Assembly: GCA_039808365.1 (NCBI GenBank)
Contig: JBDHSX010000002.1
Span: forward strand, 1-64,000
Direction of reading: 5' to 3'
Source: 62-47 sp039808365
GTDB lineage: Bacteria; Pseudomonadota; Alphaproteobacteria; Rhizobiales; Xanthobacteraceae
DNA length: 64,000 bases
Part shown: piece by piece, positions 1-11,271 of the stretch
Layout: each line of letters starts with the position of its first letter
Position numbering within the stretch: position 1 is the first letter of the stretch
The notes under the pieces: generated by a model
Databases searched by the model: none
What the model saw: the letters and a program-made list of their open reading frames with translations, nothing else
Told to the model about the DNA's origin: nothing
Made by a program: the position numbers and the translations under genes

Positions 1-194
1 CAGGGCTTTCTTGCAACGTCATGAATCGTGCGTCACGAAAACAGGTAAACGTTCGGTCAACGCCGATGGTTAAGAAGCGTTAGCCGACGGTTAGAAAATT
101 GCCGGCTTCGTGTCCCGGGCGCGATGCGGTGTGCAGCGCTGCGTCGCAGAACCGGGACCGCCGCGCACACGGCGATTGGAACGGCCCCGGTTCT

Positions 195-221
195 GCGCTG
201 CGTCACGTCGTGACGCAGCGC
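195..221. repeat. 27-bp perfect palindrome, 3' of ppdK
   Basis: Arms GCGCTGCGTCAC (195-206) and GTGACGCAGCGC (210-221) are exact reverse complements around a GTC centre. It lies about 90 bp beyond the ppdK stop and beyond that gene's terminator. No T tract follows it, so it is not an obvious terminator. It could be a protein-binding site or a repeat unit. Apart from this palindrome and the terminator, I see no gene in 1-309. Confidence 0.6.
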
Positions 222-249
222 GCCCAGGGTATGGAGCCATTTTCAGTGG

Positions 250-284
250 CAAAACAAAAATGCCCGGAGCAGGCTCCGGGCATT
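250..284 (-). terminator. Rho-independent terminator of ppdK
   Basis: Read on the minus strand, a stem built from TGCCCGGAG and CTCCGGGCA is followed directly by TTTTTGTTTTG. It sits about 25 bp beyond the ppdK stop codon, which is the expected place for the terminator of that gene. Confidence 0.85.
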
Positions 285-309
285 TCGCATCATTCGAAAA
301 AGTCGAGTC

Positions 310-3279
<2,970 letters not shown>

Positions 3280-3448
3280 GGCTTCCAAACGTCATGTTAA
3301 GAGGGGAAATATTGCCCGCCTTACACCACGTTTTGCCGCACCCGCGCAAGCCGCGAGGCCAGTTGCGGCCAAGGCGCTCCATCGCGTCGCGGCGGCGCCG
3401 CGACTCCAGTTTATGGCTGCTCGACTTCTGGGCCGCGCGACCCCGCCA

Positions 3449-3604
3449 CTACAGATGGAACATCTTCAGAACGCCGAGCCCCGCCAACCCCACAAAAATC
3501 AAGTAGATTGCAACGATGAAGTTCAACAGGCGCGGCATCAGCAAAATCAGAATGCCGGCGACCAGCGCGACGATGGCTGGCAAATGGGCGCTGGTGATCG
3601 TCAT
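3449..3604 (-). CDS. DUF3096 small membrane protein
   Basis: This 51-residue protein (MTITSAHLPAIVALVAGILI at its start) is almost entirely two hydrophobic segments, roughly residues 9-23 and 27-47. They are separated by MPRLLN, and the protein ends in KMFHL. The length and pattern match the DUF3096 family of tiny inner-membrane proteins common in alphaproteobacteria. The function is unknown. The ATG at 3604 is the only reasonable start. It lies upstream of ppdK in the same orientation but is separated by about 170 bp, so it is probably transcribed independently. Confidence 0.75.
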   Translation of the reverse strand: MTITSAHLPAIVALVAGILILLMPRLLNFIVAIYLIFVGLAGLGVLKMFHL

Positions 3605-3833
3605 GGCTGTTGGCTCCCGTCGACCGCGAAACCGTCTTCACGAATCATATCGATTTTTATCATCGCCGTGAGCATGACCATAGCATGACGATGGCCGCGC
3701 ATTGGCTGAAAAGCTTCATCGAATGACCGCGCCGGCGCCGCATTTGCTCTGGAACGCTACAGGGCCCACAGCATTGACCGCACGCGCCGCCGCAGCCGCG
3801 GCACGACTCGCAAGATGTGATGAGGAGGTTCCC

Positions 3834-4202
3834 ATGCGCAACACCTTCACCGTTGCCGCCGCGCTGGCGACTGCATTTGGCGCCGCGGCCCTCGGCACGC
3901 CTCAGGCCGCGCAGGCGCAAGGCGCGATCATCGTCCAAGACAGCGCCACCGTCGGCGGGCCCTATATGGGCATCCCGCGCGAGCAGGTGTCGCGGTTCCG
4001 CCGATATGTCGTTGAGGAGCGTATCCCGTCCTATGTGGTGGACGTGCCGGTCGAGGTCGGGTCGATGTTGCCGGAGGTCGGCGTCACCTATTACGACGTG
4101 CCGCAGCAATACGGCGCGACGCCCTATCGTTTCACCATCATCAACGAGCAGCCGGTGCTGGTGAATCCGCGCACGCGGCGGATCATGCAGGTCATCGACT
4201 AA
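3834..4202 (+). CDS. DUF1236 exported protein
   Basis: This 122-residue protein has a clear signal peptide (residues 1-28, ending in AQAAQAQG). It is followed by one DUF1236-like domain, with VPVEVGSMLPEVGVTYYDVP and a C-terminal VNPRTRRIMQVID, and is probably periplasmic. The family is abundant in Rhizobiales and its role is unknown. The start is the ATG at 3834, preceded at good spacing by the Shine-Dalgarno sequence GAGGAGG. Upstream in-frame ATGs lack one and would bury the signal peptide. The gene converges with glyS. Confidence 0.85.
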   Translation: MRNTFTVAAALATAFGAAALGTPQAAQAQGAIIVQDSATVGGPYMGIPREQVSRFRRYVVEERIPSYVVDVPVEVGSMLPEVGVTYYDVPQQYGATPYRFTIINEQPVLVNPRTRRIMQVID

Positions 4203-4209
4203 CCGCCAC

Positions 4210-4281
4210 CGTCATTGCGAGCTTAGCGAAGCAATCCAGTGCTTGCTTTGTGAAGTCTGGATTACTTCGCTCGCAATGACG
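4210..4281. repeat. Dispersed imperfect inverted repeat, copy 1
   Basis: The left arm begins CGTCATTGCGAGC and continues AGCGAAGCAATCCAG. The right arm ends CTTCGCTCGCAATGACG. The same outer sequence occurs at five other places in this window. This copy fills the gap between the convergent DUF1236 gene and glyS. It can fold into one long hairpin on either strand. Confidence 0.85.
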
Positions 4282-4313
4282 AGAAGCCCCACGGCGTTCC
4301 TCGCCATGAAACC

Positions 4314-6389
4314 TCAGTCCTGAATCTTCGAGAAATCCGCGACGGCGCGCGTCGCCGCGCGGATTTCGTTCAGCAGCTTGAGACGATTCTCGCGCACCTT
4401 GGCAGCGTCGTCGTTGACCTTCACCTTGTCGAAGAAGGCATCGACGGCGGGGCGCAGTTTCGCCATCGCCGCCATGGCGCCGGCGAAGTCTTCCTTCGCG
4501 ACCGCCTCGCCCGCCTCGCGCTTCACATCGACGATCGCGCGGGCGAGTTGCTTTTCCTCCTCCGCAACAAACAATGACGCATCGGGCGCACCGTCGAAGA
4601 CGCGCTTGTCCTTCTTCTCCTCGATGGCGAGGATGTTGGAGGCGCGCTTGGTGCCGGCCAAAAGATTCTTGCCATCGTCGGTATCGAGAAATTTTCCCAG
4701 CGCCTCGACGCGGCGGACGATCATCAACAGATCGTCCTGACCCTCCAGCGCGAACACCGCGTCGACCAGATCGTGCCGCGCACCCTGCTCGCGCAGTTGC
4801 ACTTTCAGACGGTCGGCGAAGAAGGCGAGAAGGTCGTTGCCGTCATGCGGCTTTGCCGCCTTTGCAAAGGTTGCAAGCAGCGGCAAGCGAATGGCATTGT
4901 CGGCAACCAAGCGAATGACACCCAGCGCCGCACGCCGCAGGGCGAACGGGTCCTTCGAACCCGTCGGCTTTTCGTCAATCGACCAGAAGCCCGTCAAGAT
5001 ATCGATCTTGTCGGCCAGCGCCACCGCGACGGCCACCGGATCGCTGGGCACGCGGTCGTTCGGGCCTTGCGGCTTGTAGTGGTCCTCGATCGCCCGCGCG
5101 ACGCTGTCGTCCTCGCCCTGGGCTAGCGCGTAATATTTCCCCATCAGGCCCTGCACCTCGGGGAATTCGCCGACGACTTCGGTGAGGAGATCGGCTTTCG
5201 CCAGTTTCGCCGCGCGCCTGGCCTTCCCGACATCCGCGCCAACCAGCGGCGCGATTTCGGCCGCGAGGCGTTCGATGCGCGCGATGCGCTCGGCCTGCGT
5301 ACCGAGCTTTTCGTGGAATACGATGCCCGCGAACTTCGGCAGCCGGTCTTCGAGCCTCGTCTTCAGATCGGTTTCGTAGAAGAATTTTGCGTCCGACAGC
5401 CGCGCGCGGATGACGCGCTCGTTGCCGGCGACGATAGCCTTGCCGCCGTCGCTGGCCTCGATATTGGCGACGAGAATGAAGCGGTTGGCGAGCTTTCCGG
5501 TCTTGGGGTCATTGACCACAAAACACTTCTGATTGTTGCGGATGGTGGCGCGGATCACCTCGCCCGGAATCGACAGGAAGGACTCGTCGAACGACCCCAT
5601 CAGCACCACCGGCCATTCGACGAGGCCGGCGACCTCATCGAGCAGCCCCTGATCCTCGATCAGTTCGAACCCTTGCGCGAAGGCCAGTTCCTGGGCGTCG
5701 GCCAAGATGATGTCCTTGCGGCGCTGCGCGTCGAGCACGACCCGGGCCGCGAACAGCTTTGCCTCGTAGTCCTCGAAGCGGCGCACGCTGAATTCGGCTG
5801 GAGCCATGAAGCGATGGCCGCGCGTCACCTGCCCCGCGTTGATGCCGGCGACATCGAACGTCACGACGTCGGTTTCCTCGGTCTCCATGCCGAAGGTCGC
5901 GACGATGGAATGCAGCGGCCGCACCCATTGCAGCGCGCCGGGCCTGGCGGAGCGTTCGCCCCAGCGCATCGCCTTCGGCCACGGGAAGGTGCGGATGATG
6001 ACGGGAATGATCTCCGCGATCACATCGATCGCGGGGCGGCCTTCCTTCTCGATCAGCGCGACATAGAAATCGCCCTTCTTCGGATCCTTCTGGATTTTCG
6101 CCTCGTCGAGCGACGTCAACCCCGTCGCCTTCAGAAAGCCCTGCACGGCGGCATCGGGCGCGCCGACTTTCGGCCCCCTGCGCTCGTCCTTCAGATCGGG
6201 CTGGCGCGCCGGCAGACCGTGAACGGTGAGCGCGAGGCGGCGCGGCGTGGCGAAGGATTTCGCGCCGTCATAGACCAGCCCCTCGGCGACAAGCTTGTCG
6301 GTGACCAGCTTGCGCAGGTCGTCGGCGGCCTTCGCCTGCATCCGCGCCGGAATTTCCTCGGAGAACAGTTCGAGCAGAAGATCGGGCAT
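4314..6389 (-). CDS. glyS: Glycyl-tRNA synthetase beta subunit
   Basis: The beta chain of the alpha2beta2 bacterial glycyl-tRNA synthetase binds and discriminates tRNA-Gly, and contributes to charging with the catalytic alpha chain. The 691 residues match the usual length, and the family N-terminus LLLELFSEEIPARMQ is present. The central part carries HD-like and body domains, and the C-terminal third is a DALR-like anticodon-binding region. The gene starts 3 bp after the glyQ stop, so the two are cotranscribed and probably translationally coupled. Confidence 0.97.
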   Translation of the reverse strand: MPDLLLELFSEEIPARMQAKAADDLRKLVTDKLVAEGLVYDGAKSFATPRRLALTVHGLPARQPDLKDERRGPKVGAPDAAVQGFLKATGLTSLDEAKIQKDPKKGDFYVALIEKEGRPAIDVIAEIIPVIIRTFPWPKAMRWGERSARPGALQWVRPLHSIVATFGMETEETDVVTFDVAGINAGQVTRGHRFMAPAEFSVRRFEDYEAKLFAARVVLDAQRRKDIILADAQELAFAQGFELIEDQGLLDEVAGLVEWPVVLMGSFDESFLSIPGEVIRATIRNNQKCFVVNDPKTGKLANRFILVANIEASDGGKAIVAGNERVIRARLSDAKFFYETDLKTRLEDRLPKFAGIVFHEKLGTQAERIARIERLAAEIAPLVGADVGKARRAAKLAKADLLTEVVGEFPEVQGLMGKYYALAQGEDDSVARAIEDHYKPQGPNDRVPSDPVAVAVALADKIDILTGFWSIDEKPTGSKDPFALRRAALGVIRLVADNAIRLPLLATFAKAAKPHDGNDLLAFFADRLKVQLREQGARHDLVDAVFALEGQDDLLMIVRRVEALGKFLDTDDGKNLLAGTKRASNILAIEEKKDKRVFDGAPDASLFVAEEEKQLARAIVDVKREAGEAVAKEDFAGAMAAMAKLRPAVDAFFDKVKVNDDAAKVRENRLKLLNEIRAATRAVADFSKIQD

Positions 6390-6392
6390 CGC

Positions 6393-7352
6393 TTACACCC
6401 CGCCCGCTTCGGTATGAATCCACGCCTCGCCGCAGGCTTTCGCCAGTTCGCGCACGCGCAGGATGTAGCTCTGCCGCTCGGTCACCGAGATCACGCCGCG
6501 CGCGTCCAGCAGGTTGAAGACGTGGCTCGCTTTGATGCACTGGTCATAGGCCGGCAGCGCCATCAAATGGCGCTCCTTGCCGTCGCCCTCCCAGCCGGCG
6601 TCGAGATATTTGCGGCACGCGCCTTCGGCCATCCGAAACTGCTCGAACAGCATCGCGGTGTCGGCGTGCTCGAAATTGTGGCGCGAATATTCCTGCTCGG
6701 CTTGCAGGAACACGTCGCCATAAGTGACCTTCTCGTCGCCGTCGCGGCCGTTGAAGTTAAGGTCGTAGACATTCTCGACGCCCTGCACATACATCGCCAG
6801 CCGTTCAAGGCCATAGGTGAGTTCGCCTGCCACCGGCGCGCATTCGACGCCCGCGACCTGCTGGAAATAGGTGAACTGCGACACTTCCATGCCGTCGCAC
6901 CAGCATTCCCAGCCGAGCCCCCACGCCCCCAGCGTCGGGCTTTCCCAATCGTCCTCGACGAAACGGATGTCATGCAGCGCCGAATCGACGCCGATGGCGG
7001 CGAGCGATTTCAGGTAGAGATCCTGAATGTCCGGCGGCGACGGCTTCAGGATGACCTGAAACTGGTAGTAATGCTGCAAGCGGTTCGGGTTCTCGCCATA
7101 GCGGCCATCCTTCGGCCGCCGCGACGGCTGCACGTAAGCCGCGTTCCAGCGCTTCGGCCCCAGCGCCCGCAAGGTCGTCGCCGGGTGAAAAGTGCCCGCG
7201 CCGACCTCCATGTCGTAGGGCTGCAGAATGACGCAGCCATGGTCGGCCCAATAGCGTTGCAACGTCAGGATCAGTCCCTGGAACGAGCGTTCGGGACGCA
7301 TGTGAGGCGGCATGGAATCCATGGGCGGCTTCTGGATAGGAATGGAGGTCAC
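6393..7352 (-). CDS. glyQ: Glycyl-tRNA synthetase alpha subunit
   Basis: This is the catalytic class II subunit of 319 residues. It contains SFQGLILTLQRYWADHGC, the QPYDMEVGAGTFHP segment and ELTYGLERLAMYVQGV, all diagnostic of GlyQ. The N-terminus has about 20 extra residues before the conserved RSFQGLI; the Met at residue 11 or 14 could be the true start. It is the first gene of glyQ-glyS, and its product forms glycyl-adenylate and charges tRNA-Gly together with GlyS. Confidence 0.97.
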   Translation of the reverse strand: MTSIPIQKPPMDSMPPHMRPERSFQGLILTLQRYWADHGCVILQPYDMEVGAGTFHPATTLRALGPKRWNAAYVQPSRRPKDGRYGENPNRLQHYYQFQVILKPSPPDIQDLYLKSLAAIGVDSALHDIRFVEDDWESPTLGAWGLGWECWCDGMEVSQFTYFQQVAGVECAPVAGELTYGLERLAMYVQGVENVYDLNFNGRDGDEKVTYGDVFLQAEQEYSRHNFEHADTAMLFEQFRMAEGACRKYLDAGWEGDGKERHLMALPAYDQCIKASHVFNLLDARGVISVTERQSYILRVRELAKACGEAWIHTEAGGV

Positions 7353-7615
7353 GAGTCGCGCGGGACCGTATCGGCGGGTCCCTCAGGAATCAAGCAACCT
7401 GCGGAAAATGCCATCCGCGCAATGCCGGCGACTTTATCGGCAAACAGGTAACCACGCCGCCCGGCGGGCACCATGAAGCAAGCAGCCGTTAACGCGCGCC
7501 GGCCGATGGTGGCCCGGCGGCTTCCGCGACTTCAAGGCTTGCTCGCAAGGTCTAATCGCCGGTTTCGAGGTGATGCCCCACCTCGACAGCCGGCGGTGGA
7601 GGAGGTCGGAAAGCG

Positions 7616-7834
7616 CTATCCCGGCCGGTAGGTTCCAGTCCGCGGATCGCGACGCAAGGTCGGAATTTCCCGCATGGGGGCCGCTTCCGCCATTCTCAGG
7701 CGGCGCGCTTCGTCCAATTCCTCGTTGATCCGGCGAGCGGTGCGATACGCCCAACGGACCACGGCCAGCCCGCCCAGGGCGCCGGCAAAGGCTACGAATG
7801 GCGGCATCGGTCGATCCTTCTGGTTCGCGGTCAT
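7616..7834 (-). CDS. Small single-pass membrane protein, unknown function
   Basis: The protein has 72 residues. One hydrophobic helix (about residues 10-25, PPFVAFAGALGGLAVVRW) is followed by a charged tail (RRINEELDEARRLRMAE) ending in RRDPRTGTYRPG. I chose the ATG at 7834 because an AAGGCGGG-like Shine-Dalgarno precedes it; the frame stays open 15 codons further upstream. It lies between the S49 peptidase and glyQ on the same strand. I do not recognise a named family. Confidence 0.6.
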   Translation of the reverse strand: MTANQKDRPMPPFVAFAGALGGLAVVRWAYRTARRINEELDEARRLRMAEAAPMREIPTLRRDPRTGTYRPG

Positions 7835-7907
7835 CAGCCCGCCTTGACTGAATGTGGCGCAACCGGAAGACGCGCGCAAGTGACCAAAAGGCGCGGTTTT
7901 CCAGCCA

Positions 7908-8774
7908 TCACAGCCCGAATTTCGCCCACATCGCGCGCTCCTCCACCGCGCCGATCAGCCCCTCGGGCAGCGCGCCGATCCCCGCCCCGCCGGCTCCGGA
8001 CTTGCGGCCCAATAGCCCGCTCAGCAGGCCGCGCGGCTGCTCGATCACCGGCGTCTCGACCTTGTCGCCGAAACGCGCCCGCAGGACCGAGCGCAGGTCG
8101 CCAATGCCGTCGGCGAGACCGAGCGCCACAGCGGTTTCCCCGGCCCAGTATTCGCCGCTGAACAGGTGCTCGTCCGAGCCTCGCAGCCGCGGGCCCCGGC
8201 TGCGCTTGACCAGCTCGATGAAGGTTCGGTGAATGTCGCGCTGGATCGCCTTGAGCCGCGCCACGTCGTCGGGATTTTCCGGCAGGAACGGATCGAGCGT
8301 CGCCTTGTGCTCGCCGGCGGTGTAAAGCCGCCGCTCGATGCCGATCTTGCGGATCGCCTCGACAAACCCGAAACTGCCGCCGACCACGCCGATCGAACCG
8401 AGGATCGACGACGGATCGCAGAAGATTTCATCCGCCGCGCAGGCGATCATGTAGCCGCCGGAGGCGGCGACATCCTCGGCGAAGGCCAGCACGGGAAGCT
8501 TCTTCTCCTCGGCCAGTTGCCGGATGCGCAGATAGATCAGCCGCGATTGCACCGGCGCGCCGCCGGGCGAATTGATCGCCAGCGCCACTGCTTTCGCGTT
8601 CGGCATGGCGAAGGCGCGATCCAGCAGTTTTGCGACGCCGGCCAGCGACAGGCCGGGCCGCAGCGGCGTCACCGCGCCGATCGCGCCGGACAACCGCACC
8701 ACCGGCACCACCACGACGCCGCCGCGCCAGCGTCGCGGCAATAGTCGCTTCATGCCGTCCATCACGCTCATCAT
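7908..8774 (-). CDS. S49 family serine peptidase (SppA/SohB-like)
   Basis: This is a short, 288-residue member of the signal-peptide-peptidase A clan. The catalytic Ser is in EDVAASGGYMIA (Ser105) and the general-base Lys is in AGEHKATLDPF (Lys157). The 52-residue spacing matches the Ser-Lys dyad of single-domain SppA enzymes. The gly-rich DPSSILGSIGVVGG segment forms the substrate groove. No convincing transmembrane helix or signal peptide is visible, so it may be cytoplasmic or membrane-peripheral. Relatives degrade cleaved signal peptides or misfolded membrane proteins; the substrate here is inferred only from the family. Confidence 0.9.
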   Translation of the reverse strand: MMSVMDGMKRLLPRRWRGGVVVVPVVRLSGAIGAVTPLRPGLSLAGVAKLLDRAFAMPNAKAVALAINSPGGAPVQSRLIYLRIRQLAEEKKLPVLAFAEDVAASGGYMIACAADEIFCDPSSILGSIGVVGGSFGFVEAIRKIGIERRLYTAGEHKATLDPFLPENPDDVARLKAIQRDIHRTFIELVKRSRGPRLRGSDEHLFSGEYWAGETAVALGLADGIGDLRSVLRARFGDKVETPVIEQPRGLLSGLLGRKSGAGGAGIGALPEGLIGAVEERAMWAKFGL

Positions 8775-8909
8775 CCAAAACTCCTCACCGGGCGCCGCGC
8801 GCGCTTTACCAAAAATTGACCATTCCCGATCACGACAGTGTCATCCGATGTGTGGAACGCGATTTGCATTTCAAGAATATCCTTGATCCGGCTTGCAGCG
8901 GAGCATGAC

Positions 8910-9008
8910 ATGAAAATCTATCTGCTGATCGTGCTGATGGGGTCGCTCTGGACCGCGATTCGCTTCACTTCGGGCGCGAAACCGCGCGTGGAACGGCTGC
9001 CGAACTGA
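8910..9008 (+). CDS. Possible 32-residue membrane microprotein
   Basis: The reading frame starts with a hydrophobic helix (MKIYLLIVLMGSLWTAIRF) and ends in a short basic tail. A GGAG sits seven bases before the ATG. It lies alone in the 250-bp gap between the S49 peptidase and the methyltransferase, on the opposite strand to both. It may be real but is too short to be sure. Confidence 0.4.
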   Translation: MKIYLLIVLMGSLWTAIRFTSGAKPRVERLPN

Positions 9009-9022
9009 GGTTCGCACTCGAT

Positions 9023-9790
9023 TCATGGCATCGCCAGCGGCAACACCGCCGCGCCGGATAACAACGCCTGTGCCTGCGGCGTGGGCGCGCCCGCCGAATC
9101 ATTGAGCATCAGGCCGGGATAGATCCGCAACGGCGCGCGGCCGCCCTTGATCGCGCGAATCAGAATCCGGATGGCCGGCGCGGCGTCCTTGCCATGGACC
9201 GGCACCACCGCGACGCCGCCGAACCCCCGCGCCAGACCGGCGAGAATATCCTCCAATCCCTCCGCCCGCCAGATCAGGGTCAGCGCGCCGCCGGGCTTCA
9301 GCACCCGCCGCGCCGCGTGAATCCAGCCTTCCAGCGTCGCCGCCGTGGCCTGGTGCGCCATCCGCCGCGCCGGATCGGGCGAGGCTTGCTGCCGGAGGAC
9401 ATCATTGAACGGCGGATTCATCAGGACGGCGTCAAAACTGTCCGGCGCAAGGCCGGCGTCGGCGAACACGGCGGCGCTCGCGCCGACATCGAGCGTCACC
9501 GCGCGGGCTGTGATGCCGTTGGCGGCAGCGTTGGCGGATGCCAGCGCCGCGAGCGCGGGATCGATCTCCACCAGCAGCAGATCGATGCCGCCGACGCGCC
9601 GGGCCAGCGCCAGACCGGCCGCACCGATGCCGGCCCCGAAATCCGCGATCCGCTGGCCGGGCCGCGCTTCGGTCGCCGCCGCCAGCAGAATCGCGTCATG
9701 GCCGGCGCGATGGCCCGAGGCCGGCTGGCGCAGGCGCAGCCGGCCGCCGAGAAACCTATCCTCGGTGATGCCGACCGCCGCCTCAGACAT
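9023..9790 (-). CDS. TrmN6-like tRNA1(Val) adenine-N6 methyltransferase
   Basis: This 255-residue class I SAM-dependent methyltransferase has motif I DFGAGIGAAGL (residues 50-60) and the N6-adenine catalytic motif NPPF (125-128). The N-terminal GGRLRLRQPASGHRAGHDAILLA is the hallmark of the TrmN6/YfiC group, which methylates A37 of tRNA1(Val). The ATG at 9790 gives the family's usual N-terminus and overlaps the 3' end of the DUF2007 gene by 8 bp, so the two are coupled. The exact RNA substrate is inferred. Confidence 0.85.
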   Translation of the reverse strand: MSEAAVGITEDRFLGGRLRLRQPASGHRAGHDAILLAAATEARPGQRIADFGAGIGAAGLALARRVGGIDLLLVEIDPALAALASANAAANGITARAVTLDVGASAAVFADAGLAPDSFDAVLMNPPFNDVLRQQASPDPARRMAHQATAATLEGWIHAARRVLKPGGALTLIWRAEGLEDILAGLARGFGGVAVVPVHGKDAAPAIRILIRAIKGGRAPLRIYPGLMLNDSAGAPTPQAQALLSGAAVLPLAMP

Positions 9791-10010
9791 CGGGCCGCAA
9801 TTCATGGGCGAGGCCGGCATCGATGAGAAGCTGGCGGGCCGCGCGGTTGTCGTCGTCATGGACCAAAATCCGGCGCGGGATCGCGCCGATCGAGCCGTCG
9901 AGCACGCTCATGTTCTGATCCAGCACCAGATGGTGAATGTCGGCGCCGTTCAGCAGCGCCTCGATCGCCGACACCAGCACCACATCGTTGGTTCGTACCA
10001 GTTCGCGCAC
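9783..10010 (-). CDS. DUF2007 domain protein
   Basis: This 75-residue protein (MRELVRTNDVVLVSAIEALL at its start) covers a whole DUF2007 domain, an alpha/beta ferredoxin-like fold named as a putative signal transducing protein. It contains DIHHLVLDQNMSVLDGS and RRILVHDDDNRAARQLL. In alphaproteobacteria this gene is often found directly before the TrmN6-like methyltransferase, as here, with an 8-bp overlap. The function is unknown; an accessory role for the methyltransferase is only suggested by context. Confidence 0.85.
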   Translation of the reverse strand: MRELVRTNDVVLVSAIEALLNGADIHHLVLDQNMSVLDGSIGAIPRRILVHDDDNRAARQLLIDAGLAHELRPDV

Positions 10011-10217
10011 CGGACAGTCTCCTCGATGACCCGCGTCAAGAAACTCGCCATGACCACGTCGGGCGGCGTGTCAAGCATCGTCTGCCCTTGCCGCCTCTCG
10101 CCGCACTTTCTATGGTTATAGCGGCTTTCCGGGCCGGCGCGAATTGGCCCGCGCCGGGCGTGTCCCTGGCCGCGATATCCAACCGGCCAATCGACCAGGT
10201 AGCGTGGAGATTAAGGC

Positions 10218-11228
10218 GTGGCGGTGATTGTTCCCTTCGAGACCCCCTCGACAACCTCGATCGATCAGCTCGTCGCGCTGGTCGCCTCCGACATGGAGCG
10301 GGTCAACGCCACCATCCTGTCGCGCACCGGATCCGAGGTCACCATGATCCCGGAAGTCGCCAACCACCTGATCTCCTCCGGCGGCAAGCGGCTGCGGCCG
10401 ATGCTGACGCTGGCGATGGCCGGGCTCTCCGGCTACGGCGGCGAAGGCCACGTCAAGCTCGCCGCCTCGGTCGAGTTCATGCACACCGCGACGCTGCTGC
10501 ACGACGACGTGGTGGACGAAAGCGAACTGCGGCGCGGCAAGCTGTCCGCCCGCATGGTCTGGGGCAACGAGGCCAGCGTCCTGGTCGGCGACTTCCTGCT
10601 CGGTCAGGCGTTCCGCATGATGGTGGAGGTCGGATCATTGCGCGCGCTGGATATTCTGTCGTCCGCCGCCGCCACCATCGCCGAGGGCGAGGTGATGCAG
10701 CTTGCGGCGGCGAAGAACACCGCCACCACCGAGGACGAATATCTCGCGGTGATCCGCGGCAAGACCGCCGAACTGTTCGCCGCCGCCTGCGAGGTCGGCC
10801 CGGTGATCGCCGAACGGCCCAAGGCCGAGCAGACCGCGGCGGCGAGTTTCGGCATGAATCTCGGCATCGCGTTCCAGCTCGTCGACGACCTGCTCGACTA
10901 CGGCGGCAAGGCGGCGAAACTCGGCAAGAACGTCGGCGACGATTTCCGCGAGGGCAAGATCACGCTGCCGGTGGTGCTGGCGTTCCGCCGCGGCAACGAC
11001 GCCGAGCGCGCGTTCTGGATTCGCGCGCTGGAGCGCGGCGAAATCGGCGACGGCGATCTCGATCACGCCATCGGCCTGATGACCAAGCATCGGGCGCTGG
11101 AAGACACGCTGTCGCGCGCGCAGCACTATGGCGCCATGGCGGTCGACGCGCTGGCGCTGTTTCCGCCGTCGCCGATGAAGGCCGCGCTGGAGCAGGTCGT
11201 CGCCTTCTGTCTGGCGCGCTCGCACTGA
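10218..11228 (+). CDS. Polyprenyl (octa-/decaprenyl) diphosphate synthase
   Basis: This is a trans-isoprenyl diphosphate synthase of 336 residues that makes the side chain of ubiquinone. The first Asp-rich motif is LLHDDVVDE (residues 94-102) and the second is LVDDLLDYGG (221-230). GGKRLRP near 55-61 binds the isopentenyl diphosphate. The ubiquinone side-chain length (C50 is usual in this order) cannot be read from sequence alone. The start is a GTG at 10218 with GGAG upstream. It is divergent from the DUF2007/methyltransferase pair and converges with ispE. Confidence 0.93.
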   Translation: MAVIVPFETPSTTSIDQLVALVASDMERVNATILSRTGSEVTMIPEVANHLISSGGKRLRPMLTLAMAGLSGYGGEGHVKLAASVEFMHTATLLHDDVVDESELRRGKLSARMVWGNEASVLVGDFLLGQAFRMMVEVGSLRALDILSSAAATIAEGEVMQLAAAKNTATTEDEYLAVIRGKTAELFAAACEVGPVIAERPKAEQTAAASFGMNLGIAFQLVDDLLDYGGKAAKLGKNVGDDFREGKITLPVVLAFRRGNDAERAFWIRALERGEIGDGDLDHAIGLMTKHRALEDTLSRAQHYGAMAVDALALFPPSPMKAALEQVVAFCLARSH

Positions 11229-11271
11229 AGCCGCGCATCGTGCCCCGCCGCCGGCGTGGCGGAACGCACGA

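Noticed and set aside
3702..3833. Longer N-terminus for the DUF1236 protein
   Set aside because: It would place 44 residues before a clear signal peptide and lacks a ribosome site, while GAGGAGG precedes the ATG at 3834.
5313..7451. A 712-codon open frame antisense to glyS and glyQ
   Set aside because: It runs across both real genes and their junction with no domain. It is a third-codon-position GC artefact.
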